NCBI RefSeq assembly: GCF_900188455.1
Contig: NZ_FZOL01000027.1
Span: 26,678-90,677 of the forward strand
Source: Pseudomonas japonica
GTDB lineage: Bacteria > Pseudomonadota > Gammaproteobacteria > Pseudomonadales > Pseudomonadaceae
Length of the DNA: 64,000 nt
Direction: 5' to 3'
The notes below the pieces were generated by a model. That model had not been told where the DNA came from. It worked only from the letters and a program-made list of their open reading frames with translations, and did no database searches. Below are positions 54,896-63,924 of the stretch, piece by piece; positions within the stretch are counted from its first letter, which is position 1, and every line of letters starts with the position of its first letter. Both the position numbers and the translations under genes were made by a program.

Positions 54896-56404
54896 TCAGG
54901 GCAAGGTGATCCAGACCGCCTTGGTCTCCAGGAGAAACTCCAGTTGTTCGGCACCCATGTCCTTGCCATAGCCCGACTGCTTGTAGCCGCCGAACGGCAT
55001 GGACGGGTCCAGGGTGCTGTGGGCGTTGACATACACGGTGCCGGCGCGCAACCGCGGAATCAGCCCGTGGACCTTGCCCAGGTCGTTGGAATAGAGCGCC
55101 GCGGCCAGACCGAACTGCGAGTCGTTGGCCAGGGTCAGCGCCTCTTGCACCGTATCGAAGGGCGCGGTTACCAGCACCGGACCGAAGATCTCTTCCTGGA
55201 CGATGCGCATGCTGTTGTCGCAGTCGGCGAAGATCGTCGGCTGGACGAAGAAGCCCGGCCCTTCCAGCGGCTCACCACCGTAGTACAGACGTGCGCCCTC
55301 GGCCTTGCCCAGCGCGATGTACTCCAGCACCCGCTGTTGCTGCTGGGGCGAAACCATCGGGCTGATGAAGCAGTCCGGGTCGAGGCCGGGCGCGATCTTC
55401 AGGGTCGCCGTGTACTTCGCCAGGGCTTCGAGGAATTGCGGGTAGATGCTGCGCTCGACATAGGCGCGGGTGCCGGCATCGCACACCTGCCCCGAGTTGA
55501 AGAACACACCGTTGGCCACCGCCTGCGCAGCCGCCTCGATATCCGCGTCGGCAAAGACGATCGCCGGTGACTTGCCGCCCAGTTCCAGGGTCAGGCGCTT
55601 CATCTGCTCCAGGGCGCTCTTGCCCACCGTGCAGCCGACCGGGGTCGACCCGGTGAAGCTGAGCTTGTCGATGCCCGGATGGCTGGACATCGCCGCGCCG
55701 ACCACACTGCCACGGCCGGTGACGATGTTCAGCACGCCATCGGGAATCCCCGCCTCCTGCACCAGTTCGGCGAAACGCAGGGCCGACAGCGAGGTCAGTT
55801 CCGCCGGTTTGACCACCACGGTGCAGCCGGTGGCCAGGGCGGCGCCGAGCTTCCAGGCCATGGTCTGCAGCGGAAAGTTCCACGGCACGATCACCCCGAC
55901 CACGCCGACCGCCTCCTTGCGCGTATAGGCCAGGTAGTTGCCGGGCAGCGAGGGCTCGACGGTACGGCCATGCAGCTTGCTGGCCCAGCCGGCGAAGTAG
56001 CGCAGGGTGTCGACGGTGCCCTGGATATCCACGGCACGGGCCTGGACCACCGATTTGCCCATGTCGATGGATTCGATCTCGGCCAGTTCGTCGCCATGCT
56101 GCTCGACCAGGTCGGCGAGGCGATGGATCAGGCGTTCCCGTTCCAGGGGTTTCAACTGGCTCCAGGCACCGCCGTCGAACTGCTGGCGCGCGGCGCGCAC
56201 CGCCAGGTCGAGGTCTTGCGCGGTGCCCATGGGGATGCTGCCCAGCAGGCCCCCGGTGGAGGGTTCGATCACCGCCGCGACCGCGCCATCGCTGGCTTCC
56301 AGCCAGGCACCGCCGATGAACATGCGTTGCGGCTTGCCGAGGAAACGCTGGGTGGCTTCGCTGATGCCGAAGTGCTGCAGGTAGGTCTTGACCTTGTTGT
56401 CCAC
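54896..56404 (-). CDS. NAD(P)-dependent aldehyde dehydrogenase
   Basis: The protein has 502 residues. Catalytic Cys308 lies in FNSGQVCDAGTR and the general-base Glu274 in LELGGKSP; the NAD-binding FTGSTPVG and PWNFPL motifs are present. It oxidises an aldehyde to the acid, in line with the GMC enzyme (alcohol to aldehyde) and the ureohydrolase that follows. Closest functional analogue by context is the guanidinobutyraldehyde/gamma-aminobutyraldehyde type. 15 bases separate it from the ureohydrolase. Confidence 0.93.
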   Translation of the reverse strand: MDNKVKTYLQHFGISEATQRFLGKPQRMFIGGAWLEASDGAVAAVIEPSTGGLLGSIPMGTAQDLDLAVRAARQQFDGGAWSQLKPLERERLIHRLADLVEQHGDELAEIESIDMGKSVVQARAVDIQGTVDTLRYFAGWASKLHGRTVEPSLPGNYLAYTRKEAVGVVGVIVPWNFPLQTMAWKLGAALATGCTVVVKPAELTSLSALRFAELVQEAGIPDGVLNIVTGRGSVVGAAMSSHPGIDKLSFTGSTPVGCTVGKSALEQMKRLTLELGGKSPAIVFADADIEAAAQAVANGVFFNSGQVCDAGTRAYVERSIYPQFLEALAKYTATLKIAPGLDPDCFISPMVSPQQQQRVLEYIALGKAEGARLYYGGEPLEGPGFFVQPTIFADCDNSMRIVQEEIFGPVLVTAPFDTVQEALTLANDSQFGLAAALYSNDLGKVHGLIPRLRAGTVYVNAHSTLDPSMPFGGYKQSGYGKDMGAEQLEFLLETKAVWITLP

Positions 56405-56419
56405 AGTGAATGCTCCGGA

Positions 56420-57391
56420 TCAGCGGGCGCGGGCGCGCGCATGGAAGATGAAGCCGATGCTGTTCATCAGCAGTTGCGCGGCGAGGATCGAGGTGACGCC
56501 GGCGGGGTCGTAGGCCGGGGCCACTTCCACCAGGTCCATGCCGACGATGCGCCCCTGGCTGCGCCGGGCCAGGGCCTGGATGATCTCCAGCACCTCGTAG
56601 TAGAGGAAACCACCATGGCTCGGCGTGCCAGTGCCGGGGGCGATGGACGGGTCGAAGCCGTCGATGTCGATGGTGATGTAGTAGTCATGGCCTTCGGGAA
56701 TCCGCGCCAGCACACCTTCGCAGCCGAGGCGGCGCACATCGCGCACCGACAGGATCTGCGAGCCGGCGTCGCGGGCGGCGTCGTAGTCGTCGCGGTTGGA
56801 CGAGGACACGTTGCGAATGCCCATCTGGGTCATGCCGACGATGTGCTCGAGTTCCGAGGCACGGCGCAACGGGCTGCCATGGCCGTAGCGCACACCGTGT
56901 CGCTCGTCGACGAAATCGAGGTGGGCGTCGAAGTGGATGATATGGATCGGGCCATGGCCCTCGAACGCCTTGATCACCGGGGCGTGGATCGAGTGGTCGC
57001 CGCCGAGGACCACCGGCATCGCGCCGGCGGCGAGGATCTGGCGCACCGCCGATTCGATATTGGCGTTGCTGGTGGCCATGTCGGTGTGGACGATATCGGC
57101 ATCGCCGACGTCGACCATGCGCAGCTGGTCTTCGGTCAGGTAGGTGGTGTCGTCCTCATGGTCGTAGGCACCGGCGTGGCCGAAGGAAAACAGGGTCGAC
57201 GCCTCGCGGATGCCACGTGGTCCGAAGCGGGCGCCGGAGCGCCACTGGGTGCCCATGTCGTTGGGTGCGCCGAGGATCGCCACGTCGGCATCGATGGCCG
57301 CCCAGTCGGTGCAGATGGGCGACTTGGCGAAGGTGCAGTGCCCGACGAAGGGCAGGTTCAGGCGGCCGGATTGATAACCGTGCTTTGCCAT
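56420..57391 (-). CDS. Ureohydrolase (agmatinase/guanidinobutyrase family)
   Basis: The protein has 323 residues from ATG 57389-57391. The dimetal site is complete: H133 in GGDHSIH, D155-A-H157-x-D159 in FDAHLDF, and D242-x-D244 in DIDGFDP. It hydrolyses a guanidino group to urea plus the amine. Known relatives include agmatinase, guanidinobutyrase (GbuA), guanidinopropionase (GpuA) and nickel guanidine hydrolase; the specificity cannot be read from sequence. It is the first gene of the operon, divergent from a LysR gene, as gbuA is from gbuR. Confidence 0.9.
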   Translation of the reverse strand: MAKHGYQSGRLNLPFVGHCTFAKSPICTDWAAIDADVAILGAPNDMGTQWRSGARFGPRGIREASTLFSFGHAGAYDHEDDTTYLTEDQLRMVDVGDADIVHTDMATSNANIESAVRQILAAGAMPVVLGGDHSIHAPVIKAFEGHGPIHIIHFDAHLDFVDERHGVRYGHGSPLRRASELEHIVGMTQMGIRNVSSSNRDDYDAARDAGSQILSVRDVRRLGCEGVLARIPEGHDYYITIDIDGFDPSIAPGTGTPSHGGFLYYEVLEIIQALARRSQGRIVGMDLVEVAPAYDPAGVTSILAAQLLMNSIGFIFHARARAR

Positions 57392-57660
57392 GTTCAAGGT
57401 GCTCCACGTTCTTGTTCTGGTCAGGAGACGGGGCGATTGCTCGACCACCGTTGCGCTTCACTATGGCGCTGACGTGGCCCGGGAAAAATGCGCAAGTGCA
57501 GATGCATACATCGCCGGGCCCGATGTATTGGTGGACTGACCGTTGGCTGCTGTTCCCGGCGTTGCGGCGGCGCAAGGCCCGTGGTTAGCTTGGGCAAAAA
57601 CAATCTCTGCGGGGCCTCATATCAGCCAGCGCGATGTGAGCCACGCACAGGAGGCCTAGC
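57392..57660. promoter_or_regulatory. Divergent promoter region of ureohydrolase and LysR genes
   Basis: These 269 bases without a gene should contain the LysR binding site and both promoters. AGGAGG lies 7 bases before the LysR GTG start. No certain T-N11-A box was chosen. Confidence 0.5.
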
Positions 57661-58563
57661 GTGATCCAGCTCCACGATGTCGATCTCAAGCTCTTGCGGG
57701 TATTCACCACCATCGTTCGCTGCGGCGGTTTTTCCGCGGCGCAGGCGGCGCTGAATGCCGGGCAGTCGACCATCAGCGAACAGATGACCCATCTGGAAAC
57801 CCGCCTCGGGGTCAAGCTGTGCCAGCGCGGCCGTGGCGGCTTTCGTCTGACCGAACAGGGTGTGGCGATCCACGAGGCGACCCTGCGCCTGCTCGGCGCG
57901 GTGGAGAGCTTCTGTCTGGACGCCGACGTGCTCAAGCAACACATCAGCGGCAAGCTCAACCTGGGCATCATCGACTCCACTCTCACCGACCCCGCCTCGC
58001 CGCTGCCACGCACGACCCAGCGCTTCGTCTCGCGTGGACATGACGCTCATCTGCACATCTACATCGGCAGCCCGGCGGAGCTGGAGGAACGGGTGCTGGA
58101 CGGGCGTCTGCACCTGGCCATCGGGCACTTCCCGTTGCAGGTGGCGGGGTTGTCCTACCTGCCGTTGTACGAGGAGGCGCTGGGCTTGTACTGCGGGCGG
58201 CGGCATCCGTTGTTCGCCAGTCGCCTGGGCAACGGACGCTTGCTCGACGAGGTACGCGCCAGCCGCATCGTGGTGCGTGGCTACATGCAGGAATACGACC
58301 TGGAGCAACTCGGCGTGAGCAGAGCCGCCGCCACGGTGGAGAACATCGAGGCGGCGGCGATCCTGATCATTTCCGGGGCCTATGTCGGGTTCCTGCCGGT
58401 GCATTTCGCCGAGCAGTGGGAGAAGACCGGCCAGATGCGCCGGCTGGGGGCCAACAGTCTGAACCTGACCTCGCCGTTCGACGTGATCACCCGGCGCGGG
58501 GTGTCGCCGCCGATCCTCCAGGCATTTCTGGAGGACCTGGCGGCGTGCATGCACGGCGCCTGA
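57661..58563 (+). CDS. LysR-family transcriptional regulator
   Basis: The protein has 300 residues. Start GTG at 57661, fixed by AGGAGG upstream. The N-terminal HTH (LKLLRVFTTIVRCGGFSAAQAALNAGQSTISEQMTHLE pattern) and the periplasmic-binding-like effector domain are typical. Its divergent placement suggests it activates the ureohydrolase-ALDH-permease-GMC operon in response to the substrate, by analogy with GbuR. Confidence 0.93.
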   Translation: MIQLHDVDLKLLRVFTTIVRCGGFSAAQAALNAGQSTISEQMTHLETRLGVKLCQRGRGGFRLTEQGVAIHEATLRLLGAVESFCLDADVLKQHISGKLNLGIIDSTLTDPASPLPRTTQRFVSRGHDAHLHIYIGSPAELEERVLDGRLHLAIGHFPLQVAGLSYLPLYEEALGLYCGRRHPLFASRLGNGRLLDEVRASRIVVRGYMQEYDLEQLGVSRAAATVENIEAAAILIISGAYVGFLPVHFAEQWEKTGQMRRLGANSLNLTSPFDVITRRGVSPPILQAFLEDLAACMHGA

Positions 58564-58586
58564 AAACGCCTGCGGGAGCCGTCCGC

Positions 58587-59402
58587 TCAGTCCAGCCTGA
58601 GCCACTGCGTGGGGCTCAGGCCGATCTTGCGCCGAAACGCCCTGGCCAGCGCCGAGGCACTCTCGTAGCCCACCTCCTGGGCCACCACCGCGATCGGTGT
58701 TCCAGCGCGCAGCCGGCGTTGGGCCAGGGTCACCCGCCAGGTGGCCAGGTAATCCGCCGGGGTATCGCCGACCACGCGGCGAAAATGCTCGGCGAAACTG
58801 GCGCGCGACATGGCCGCGAGCCCGGCCAGTCCGGCCACCGTCCAGGGCTCCCGGGGGCGCTCGTGCATTGCCGCGAGGGCACGGCACAGGCGGCTGTCGG
58901 CCAGCCCTGCGAGCACACCGGGCGACACCCGCCGCTCGGCCATCAGCTGGCGCAGCAGCTGGATCACCGCCAACTCGAAAAGCCGGTTGAGCACCAGCTC
59001 GCGAGCGATGCCCTGCCCCGCCACTTCGTCGAACAGCCAGTCGATGCAACCCTTGAGCTGCGGCAGCTCACGCAACGGGCTGACGATATAGTCGGGCAAC
59101 GCCTGGCGCAGCGGATTGGCCGCGCCACCATCGAATCTCAGGGTCGCGCACACCAGCTCGGCACGATCGGATTCGCTGGCGATCAGACGGTGGGCATTCG
59201 GGCGTACCACCATCATCAGGCCGGGTTCTTCCAGGCGGTGCAGGCGCCCACCGTGCTCCTGGAACGTCATCCCGCCGCCGCGCAGCAAGTGGATATGCCC
59301 GCACGCGGGATCGGTGTAGTGGCTCGATCCGCAGAACCCGCCCTGGAAATAGGTCGCGGCATGCAGGTTGAACTGGTTGAGCAGCGTTGCCAGGTGATCC
59401 AT
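58587..59402 (-). CDS. AraC-family transcriptional regulator
   Basis: The protein has 271 residues from ATG 59400-59402 (an ATG 12 bases upstream is also possible). The N-terminal cupin-like sensor (GHIHLLRGGGMTFQEHGG, MVVRPNAHRL) precedes two C-terminal HTH motifs (WTVAGLAGLAAMSRASFAEHFRR and PIAVVAQEVGYESASALARAFRRKIG). It is divergent from the DUF417 membrane gene at 59532, a common pairing in which the regulator controls that gene. The longer open frame to 60026 is not coding. Confidence 0.92.
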   Translation of the reverse strand: MDHLATLLNQFNLHAATYFQGGFCGSSHYTDPACGHIHLLRGGGMTFQEHGGRLHRLEEPGLMMVVRPNAHRLIASESDRAELVCATLRFDGGAANPLRQALPDYIVSPLRELPQLKGCIDWLFDEVAGQGIARELVLNRLFELAVIQLLRQLMAERRVSPGVLAGLADSRLCRALAAMHERPREPWTVAGLAGLAAMSRASFAEHFRRVVGDTPADYLATWRVTLAQRRLRAGTPIAVVAQEVGYESASALARAFRRKIGLSPTQWLRLD

Positions 59403-59531
59403 GCCCTTCCTCATTGCTGGACGATCGGTCGCATTCCCGCGACGCCTGGAACCCAGGCTCCAGAAGCGGCTGCCTAGAATGCCCAGCCTCTCAGGCGAAC
59501 GCCATTCCATCCCTTGTCCAGGAGTTTCACC

Positions 59532-59984
59532 ATGAACCGGATTCTCGATAGCCAGGCCGATATTGCGTTTCTGCGCTGGGCGCTGGTGCTGATCTTCGCG
59601 CTGTTCGGCTATGCCAAATGGTTCGACTACGAAGCGCAGGCGCTCATCCCGCTGCTCGACAACAGTCCATTGCTGTTCTGGATGCACGGGCTGTTCGGCA
59701 TCCAGGGCGCCAGCCAGGCCCTGGGCGTCGCCGAGTGGAGCATCGGCCTGGGGCTGGCCCTCGGCGCCTGGTGGCCGAGAATCGGCGCCATCGCCGCCGC
59801 CGCGTCGGCGCTGACCTACCTCGTTACCCTGACGTTGGTGTTCTCCACGCCCGGAGCCTGGGAAGTGTCCGCCGGCGGCTTTCCGGCGATGGGTGGCGCC
59901 ACCTCGTTCCTGATCAAGGACCTGGTGCTGCTGGCAGCGTCGGTGACGCTGCTCAAGCAAGCCTTGCGCGCAAACGGCGCTTGA
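59532..59984 (+). CDS. DUF417 / YkgB-like membrane protein
   Basis: The protein has 150 residues from ATG 59532 with four TM helices (about 13-30, 58-75, 85-104 and 123-142). ALFGYAKWFDYEAQALIPLLDNSP and the GGFPAMGG loop are typical of YkgB/RclC-type proteins, linked in E. coli to reactive chlorine resistance. It is divergent from the AraC gene. The IS5 remnant begins directly after its stop. Confidence 0.88.
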   Translation: MNRILDSQADIAFLRWALVLIFALFGYAKWFDYEAQALIPLLDNSPLLFWMHGLFGIQGASQALGVAEWSIGLGLALGAWWPRIGAIAAAASALTYLVTLTLVFSTPGAWEVSAGGFPAMGGATSFLIKDLVLLAASVTLLKQALRANGA

Positions 59985-60270
59985 AACGAACGTCACCCTC
60001 GGCAGCCAGCTCGACGACCAGGGCACCGCGGCGAATGTGGCTGATGTAACGGAGGTCGCTCACCTACTGCATGGCGATGAAAATGTTGTCTGTGCCGATG
60101 CGGGTTATACCGGCGTGGAGAAAAGGTCTGAGCATGACGGGAGGCCAGTGATCTGGCAGATTGCGGCTCGCCGCAGTACCTACAAGCACCTGAGTAAACG
60201 CAGCGCGCTTTACAAAGCCAGACGCAAGGTCGAGAAGGTCAAGGCGCAGGCGCGAGCGAAAGTGGAACAT
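59985..60270 (+). pseudogene. Truncated IS5-family transposase remnant
   Basis: The reading frame NVTLGSQLDDQGTAANVADV, then HLLHGDENVVCADAGYTGVE and RRSTYKHLSKRSALYKARRK to AKVEHP is the C-terminal DDE domain of IS5 group transposases (IS1246 kind). It lacks the N-terminal half. After VEHP the expected FRVIKRQFGY is missing and unrelated sequence begins. A GTG at 60037 opens a short frame to 60351, but that is not a functional transposase. It marks an old insertion before the FAD oxidase gene. Confidence 0.85.
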
Positions 60271-60416
60271 CCACGAGACGTTGTTCACTGGAGCTCGGGG
60301 AACCTTGCTGGGCGTTTCTTCAGCCTAGTCCCGCAATTAACATATCGTTAGTTGTGATAAATAAAGGGTCTTGTTAGATTGGTCTAAATCAATAGTGCCC
60401 GATCAGGAGAGCTCCC

Positions 60417-61778
60417 ATGTCTGACCCCCGTTGGAGCGATAGCATAGACACCGTCTTGGGACCTGCGCACTTCCGCCAGCTAGGTGGTTGGCTGGAGAAG
60501 CCTGAAGACCTGCAGCCGCAACTGGAAGGGAACGTCAGCGCTGATGTGATTGTGGTCGGTGCCGGCTTTGCCGGTCTGTCCACTGCCCTTGAACTCACTG
60601 CATTGGGCGCGAAAGTGGTAGTGCTGGAGCAGGAATTCGCCGGGTTCGGTGCCAGTGGCCGCAACGCAGGTTACCTGGTCGGCGGGCAGGGTATGAAGTT
60701 CGACCTGTTCGTCAAGCGCGTTGGGTTCGAGAAGGCTCGAGGCATCGTGAAATTCTACGATGACGGCGTCAGTTATGTGGAGCGCCGGCTAAAAGAATTG
60801 GGCATTGATTGCGACTACAATGCATCCGGCATTATCCGTGCGGGTGTGCATCCCTCCCAGGAAAAGCGGCTTCGCGAGAGCATGCAAATGGGGTTGGACT
60901 TAGGCTCGCCTGCGCAGTTCCTGGACAATGCTGCTATGCGTGCGCGAGGCATCCCACCGGCATTCCTGTTCGGTTGCCATTTCCCCAACGGCGGCACACT
61001 GAATCCTGGTAAATACGTTCTGGGGCTCCGGCGAGCGGTTATTGAAGCTGGCATAAGTCTCTACGAGCACACACCACTGCTCAGCTATAACGAAGGTTCA
61101 GTGATTAAATGTAATACACCGCGAGGCAGTGCGAGCGCGCGGCATGTGGTGTTTGCCACCAACGCCTATACCCCGCAATTGGGCTTGCTCCGCAATAAGG
61201 TCGTGCCCATAAAGGTATCCGCGATTGAAACCGAGCCCCTTTCAGCGGCGCAGCTCGAATCTCTGGGGTGGCCCAATCGTGAGGGGATCACTACGTCTCA
61301 CCTTGCGATGGAAAGCCATCGCCTGACTGCGCATAACACGCTAGTGCTGAGCACCAAGCGACTCAGTTATGTGTATGGCAGCAAGACACCAAACGTTCCT
61401 GATAGCGCTGCCTACAAGGCGTTGGCCGAAGGCCTCAATGCCCGCTTCCCGACGTTGCGGGGTCTGGGGATCGCTCACTGCTGGAGCGGTTACATCAGCT
61501 TTGCCTTCGACGCCTTGCCGGTTGTTGGGGCATCAGGGCCTGAACAGAACATTCTCTACACCGCCGGTTGCTCCGGGCATGGCGTGGGTACTCAGTCGTT
61601 CATCGGTCGATTGCTGGCAGAGCGCATCAGCGGCATTGAGCATCCCTCCATGGCTGCCCTGCGTCATACCACACCATCGCTGTTTCCCGAGCCTCTGCAG
61701 TGGTGCGCAATGACGCTGGCGCTGGGCGCAGCAAACCAGCTGGATGGTTTTACCAATTGGCGCGTGCGAAAGGATTGA
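60417..61778 (+). CDS. FAD-dependent amine/amino-acid oxidase (DAO/PuuB-like)
   Basis: The protein has 453 residues. An N-terminal helix region (PHFRQLGGWLEKP-like, ADVIVVGAGFAGLSTALEL) carries the FAD dinucleotide fold; GFGASGRNAGYLVGGQ and the late FDALPVVGASG, TAGCSGHGVGTQSFIGRLLAE are typical of the gamma-glutamylputrescine oxidase/DAO group. It deaminates a secondary or primary amine or amino acid with O2. GC is clearly lower than in the neighbours and it sits next to an IS remnant, so it was probably acquired. The substrate is unknown. Confidence 0.88.
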   Translation: MSDPRWSDSIDTVLGPAHFRQLGGWLEKPEDLQPQLEGNVSADVIVVGAGFAGLSTALELTALGAKVVVLEQEFAGFGASGRNAGYLVGGQGMKFDLFVKRVGFEKARGIVKFYDDGVSYVERRLKELGIDCDYNASGIIRAGVHPSQEKRLRESMQMGLDLGSPAQFLDNAAMRARGIPPAFLFGCHFPNGGTLNPGKYVLGLRRAVIEAGISLYEHTPLLSYNEGSVIKCNTPRGSASARHVVFATNAYTPQLGLLRNKVVPIKVSAIETEPLSAAQLESLGWPNREGITTSHLAMESHRLTAHNTLVLSTKRLSYVYGSKTPNVPDSAAYKALAEGLNARFPTLRGLGIAHCWSGYISFAFDALPVVGASGPEQNILYTAGCSGHGVGTQSFIGRLLAERISGIEHPSMAALRHTTPSLFPEPLQWCAMTLALGAANQLDGFTNWRVRKD

Positions 61779-62015
61779 GTCGAAGGGCGGGACCTTCTCT
61801 GTACTTTGCATGAAGATCCTTGATGGTAAATCTTGCCAGTTACGCCACAGGTGGTGCGGTCAGCGCCTGAAGCTGCTGAGCACCTGCTGCTCCAGCAACA
61901 CCCCATTGCCCGCAAATCAACACCGACACCAGCCGCCCCCAGCATTTCCGGGCCCCTGCCCCATCTGGCGTGAAACCTGCTCTGCCCCTGCAACGAACCG
62001 CACAGAGGCAACAGC

Positions 62016-63596
62016 ATGAGCCAACACCCACCCTTCACCCGCCGTCGCTTTCTTGGCAATGGCCTGGCCCTCGGTGGCCTGTCCCTGGGCGGCAGCCTGC
62101 TCGCCGGTTGCGGCGATGACCACCCGTCCGCCAGCAGCGACGCCGGCGACAACAGCCCACGCTACGGCGGCCGCCTGCGCCTGGGCATTCTCGACGGCAA
62201 CCAGGCCGGCAACCTCGACGCGCACAAGCCGGTCGGCAGCGGCATCGTTCGCGGCTTCGCCCTGTACAGCAAGCTCTGGGAATGGGACGAGAACATGCTG
62301 CCGCGCCTGGCCCTGGCCGAAGAGGCCGAGGTCAGCCCGGACGGCAAGGTGTGGACCCTGCGCCTGCACAAGGACCTGGAATTCCACCACGGCAAGACCA
62401 TCGATTCCGACGACCTGCTGTTCTCCATCCGCCGCCTGACCGATCCGCAACTGGCCTCGCCCTTCGCCGCGCTGCTGCACTGGATCGACCGCGACAACCT
62501 GGAGAAACTGGACAAGCGCACCCTGCGCGTCCGTTTCAAGGACGGCGCGGGCTTCGTGCCGCTGCCGGAGACCTGGGTCAATTTCGGCGGCATCGTGCCG
62601 GTGGACTATCACCCGGTGACCAACCCGGTGGGCGCCGGGCCGTACCGTTTCAAGAGCTTCGCCGCTGGCCAGCGCTCGCTGTTCACCCGCTTCGAGAACT
62701 ACTACAAGAGCGGCCGTCCCTATGCCGACGAGCTGGAGATCATCGGTTTCAAGGACCAGACCTCGCGCCTCGCCGCGCTCAAGGCCGGCCAGTTGGACAT
62801 GGCCAATGCCCTGGCCGCCGAGCACCTGCGCCTGATCGAGAACGACCCGCGCCTGCGGGTGCTGACCTCGGTCACCGGCAACTGGCTGGGGTTCGACATG
62901 AATACGCGGAAAGCACCGTTCGACGACCCGCGGGTGCGCCAGGCCTTTCGCCTGCTGGCCGATCGCGAGGATCTGGTGGCGCGGGTGCTCAATGGCCAGG
63001 GACGACCGGCCAATGATCTGTATGCGCCGAACGATCCGACGTTCGACCACGGCATCCCCCCACGCCAGCAGGACCTGGACAGCGCCAGGACATTGCTGCG
63101 CGAAGCCGGTCAGGAAAACCTCAAGCTGGAACTGATCGCCGAGCAGGAGGGCGTGGCGCTGTCCTCGGCCCTGGTGTTCGCCGAGCAGGCCCGACGTGCC
63201 GGCGTGGACATCAATGTGCGCCAGGTGGATGCCGCGACGTTCAATGGTCCGCAGCACACCGAATGGACCTTCAGTACCGGCGGCAGCATTGGCGCGCCCT
63301 TCCTCACCTGCGCGCTGCATGCGGATGCGCCGGTATCGGTGGCGAACAAGACCCACTTCGACGACCCGCGGTTTACCGAGCTGTTCCTGCAGGCGCTGGC
63401 CGAACCGGATGTGCAGAAGCGCAAGCCGCTGGTGCACGAGGCGCAGCGGATCCAGTACGAGCGCGGCGGGATGCTGGTGTGGGGCTATGCCAACCTGGTG
63501 GATGGCATAGCCCGGCGGGTGGGTGGCGCGGCGGCGGAGAAGACTCTGTTTCCGACCTGGCGCTTCGATCAGTTGTGGTTGCGGGACAAGGCTTGA
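62016..63596 (+). CDS. Tat-exported lipoprotein, ABC peptide/opine-type binding protein
   Basis: The protein has 526 residues. A twin-arginine signal (TRRRFLG) is followed by a hydrophobic stretch and the lipobox LLAGC, so it is a Tat-exported lipoprotein. The mature part is a family 5 solute-binding protein (GGRLRLGILDG near the start, WEWDENMLPRLALAEEAEVSPDGKVWTLRL-type pattern, then the usual NxxxxPFDDPRVRQAF). It binds oligopeptides or similar. No permease or ATPase follows before the window end, where a foldback element lies. Confidence 0.92.
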   Translation: MSQHPPFTRRRFLGNGLALGGLSLGGSLLAGCGDDHPSASSDAGDNSPRYGGRLRLGILDGNQAGNLDAHKPVGSGIVRGFALYSKLWEWDENMLPRLALAEEAEVSPDGKVWTLRLHKDLEFHHGKTIDSDDLLFSIRRLTDPQLASPFAALLHWIDRDNLEKLDKRTLRVRFKDGAGFVPLPETWVNFGGIVPVDYHPVTNPVGAGPYRFKSFAAGQRSLFTRFENYYKSGRPYADELEIIGFKDQTSRLAALKAGQLDMANALAAEHLRLIENDPRLRVLTSVTGNWLGFDMNTRKAPFDDPRVRQAFRLLADREDLVARVLNGQGRPANDLYAPNDPTFDHGIPPRQQDLDSARTLLREAGQENLKLELIAEQEGVALSSALVFAEQARRAGVDINVRQVDAATFNGPQHTEWTFSTGGSIGAPFLTCALHADAPVSVANKTHFDDPRFTELFLQALAEPDVQKRKPLVHEAQRIQYERGGMLVWGYANLVDGIARRVGGAAAEKTLFPTWRFDQLWLRDKA

Positions 63597-63627
63597 AGGG
63601 TGTGCTGGGCCTGCCGGCCTCATCGCT

Positions 63628-63924
63628 GCGTGGGTATCTGCACAATTCTGAGCGCCTGGCTGGAAACCGCATTTGGGCCGACAGGGGCTCGCCTAAACAT
63701 GTGCAGCGCCCTCAAGATCGAGCGCCGCCCGCGCGGCGCATCGCGAGCGCGCTCGCTCCTACATTTTTTGCAACGTGCCATGGCCTGTGAGAGCGGCGTT
63801 GCCAGCCTTTGGTGCCTGGCGATTTATCGCGGGGAAGCTGTTGGGCTAGACGCGGTACCGTGTCGTACCAACAAGGCGGTCAACCATGGCCTGTCAGGCA
63901 TAGGTACGTTGCAACAAATGTAGA
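63628..63924. mobile_element. Foldback REP-containing element, copy C (deleted, centre inverted)
   Basis: The left arm begins GCGTGGGTATCTGCACA with the CGCCGCCCGCGCGGCG and REP core (GCGAGCGCGCTCGCTCCTACA). The centre is present in the opposite orientation to copies A and B (from GGCCTGTGAGAGCGGCG to CCATGGCCTGTCAGGC). The right arm stops at TGTAG and continues at once with ATAC, so most of the arm is missing. A deletion between two TGTAG words explains this. Confidence 0.7.

Noticed and set aside
63600..63923. Short open frame at the window end
   Set aside because: Consists of foldback-element sequence; similar pseudo-frames appear in the other copies.
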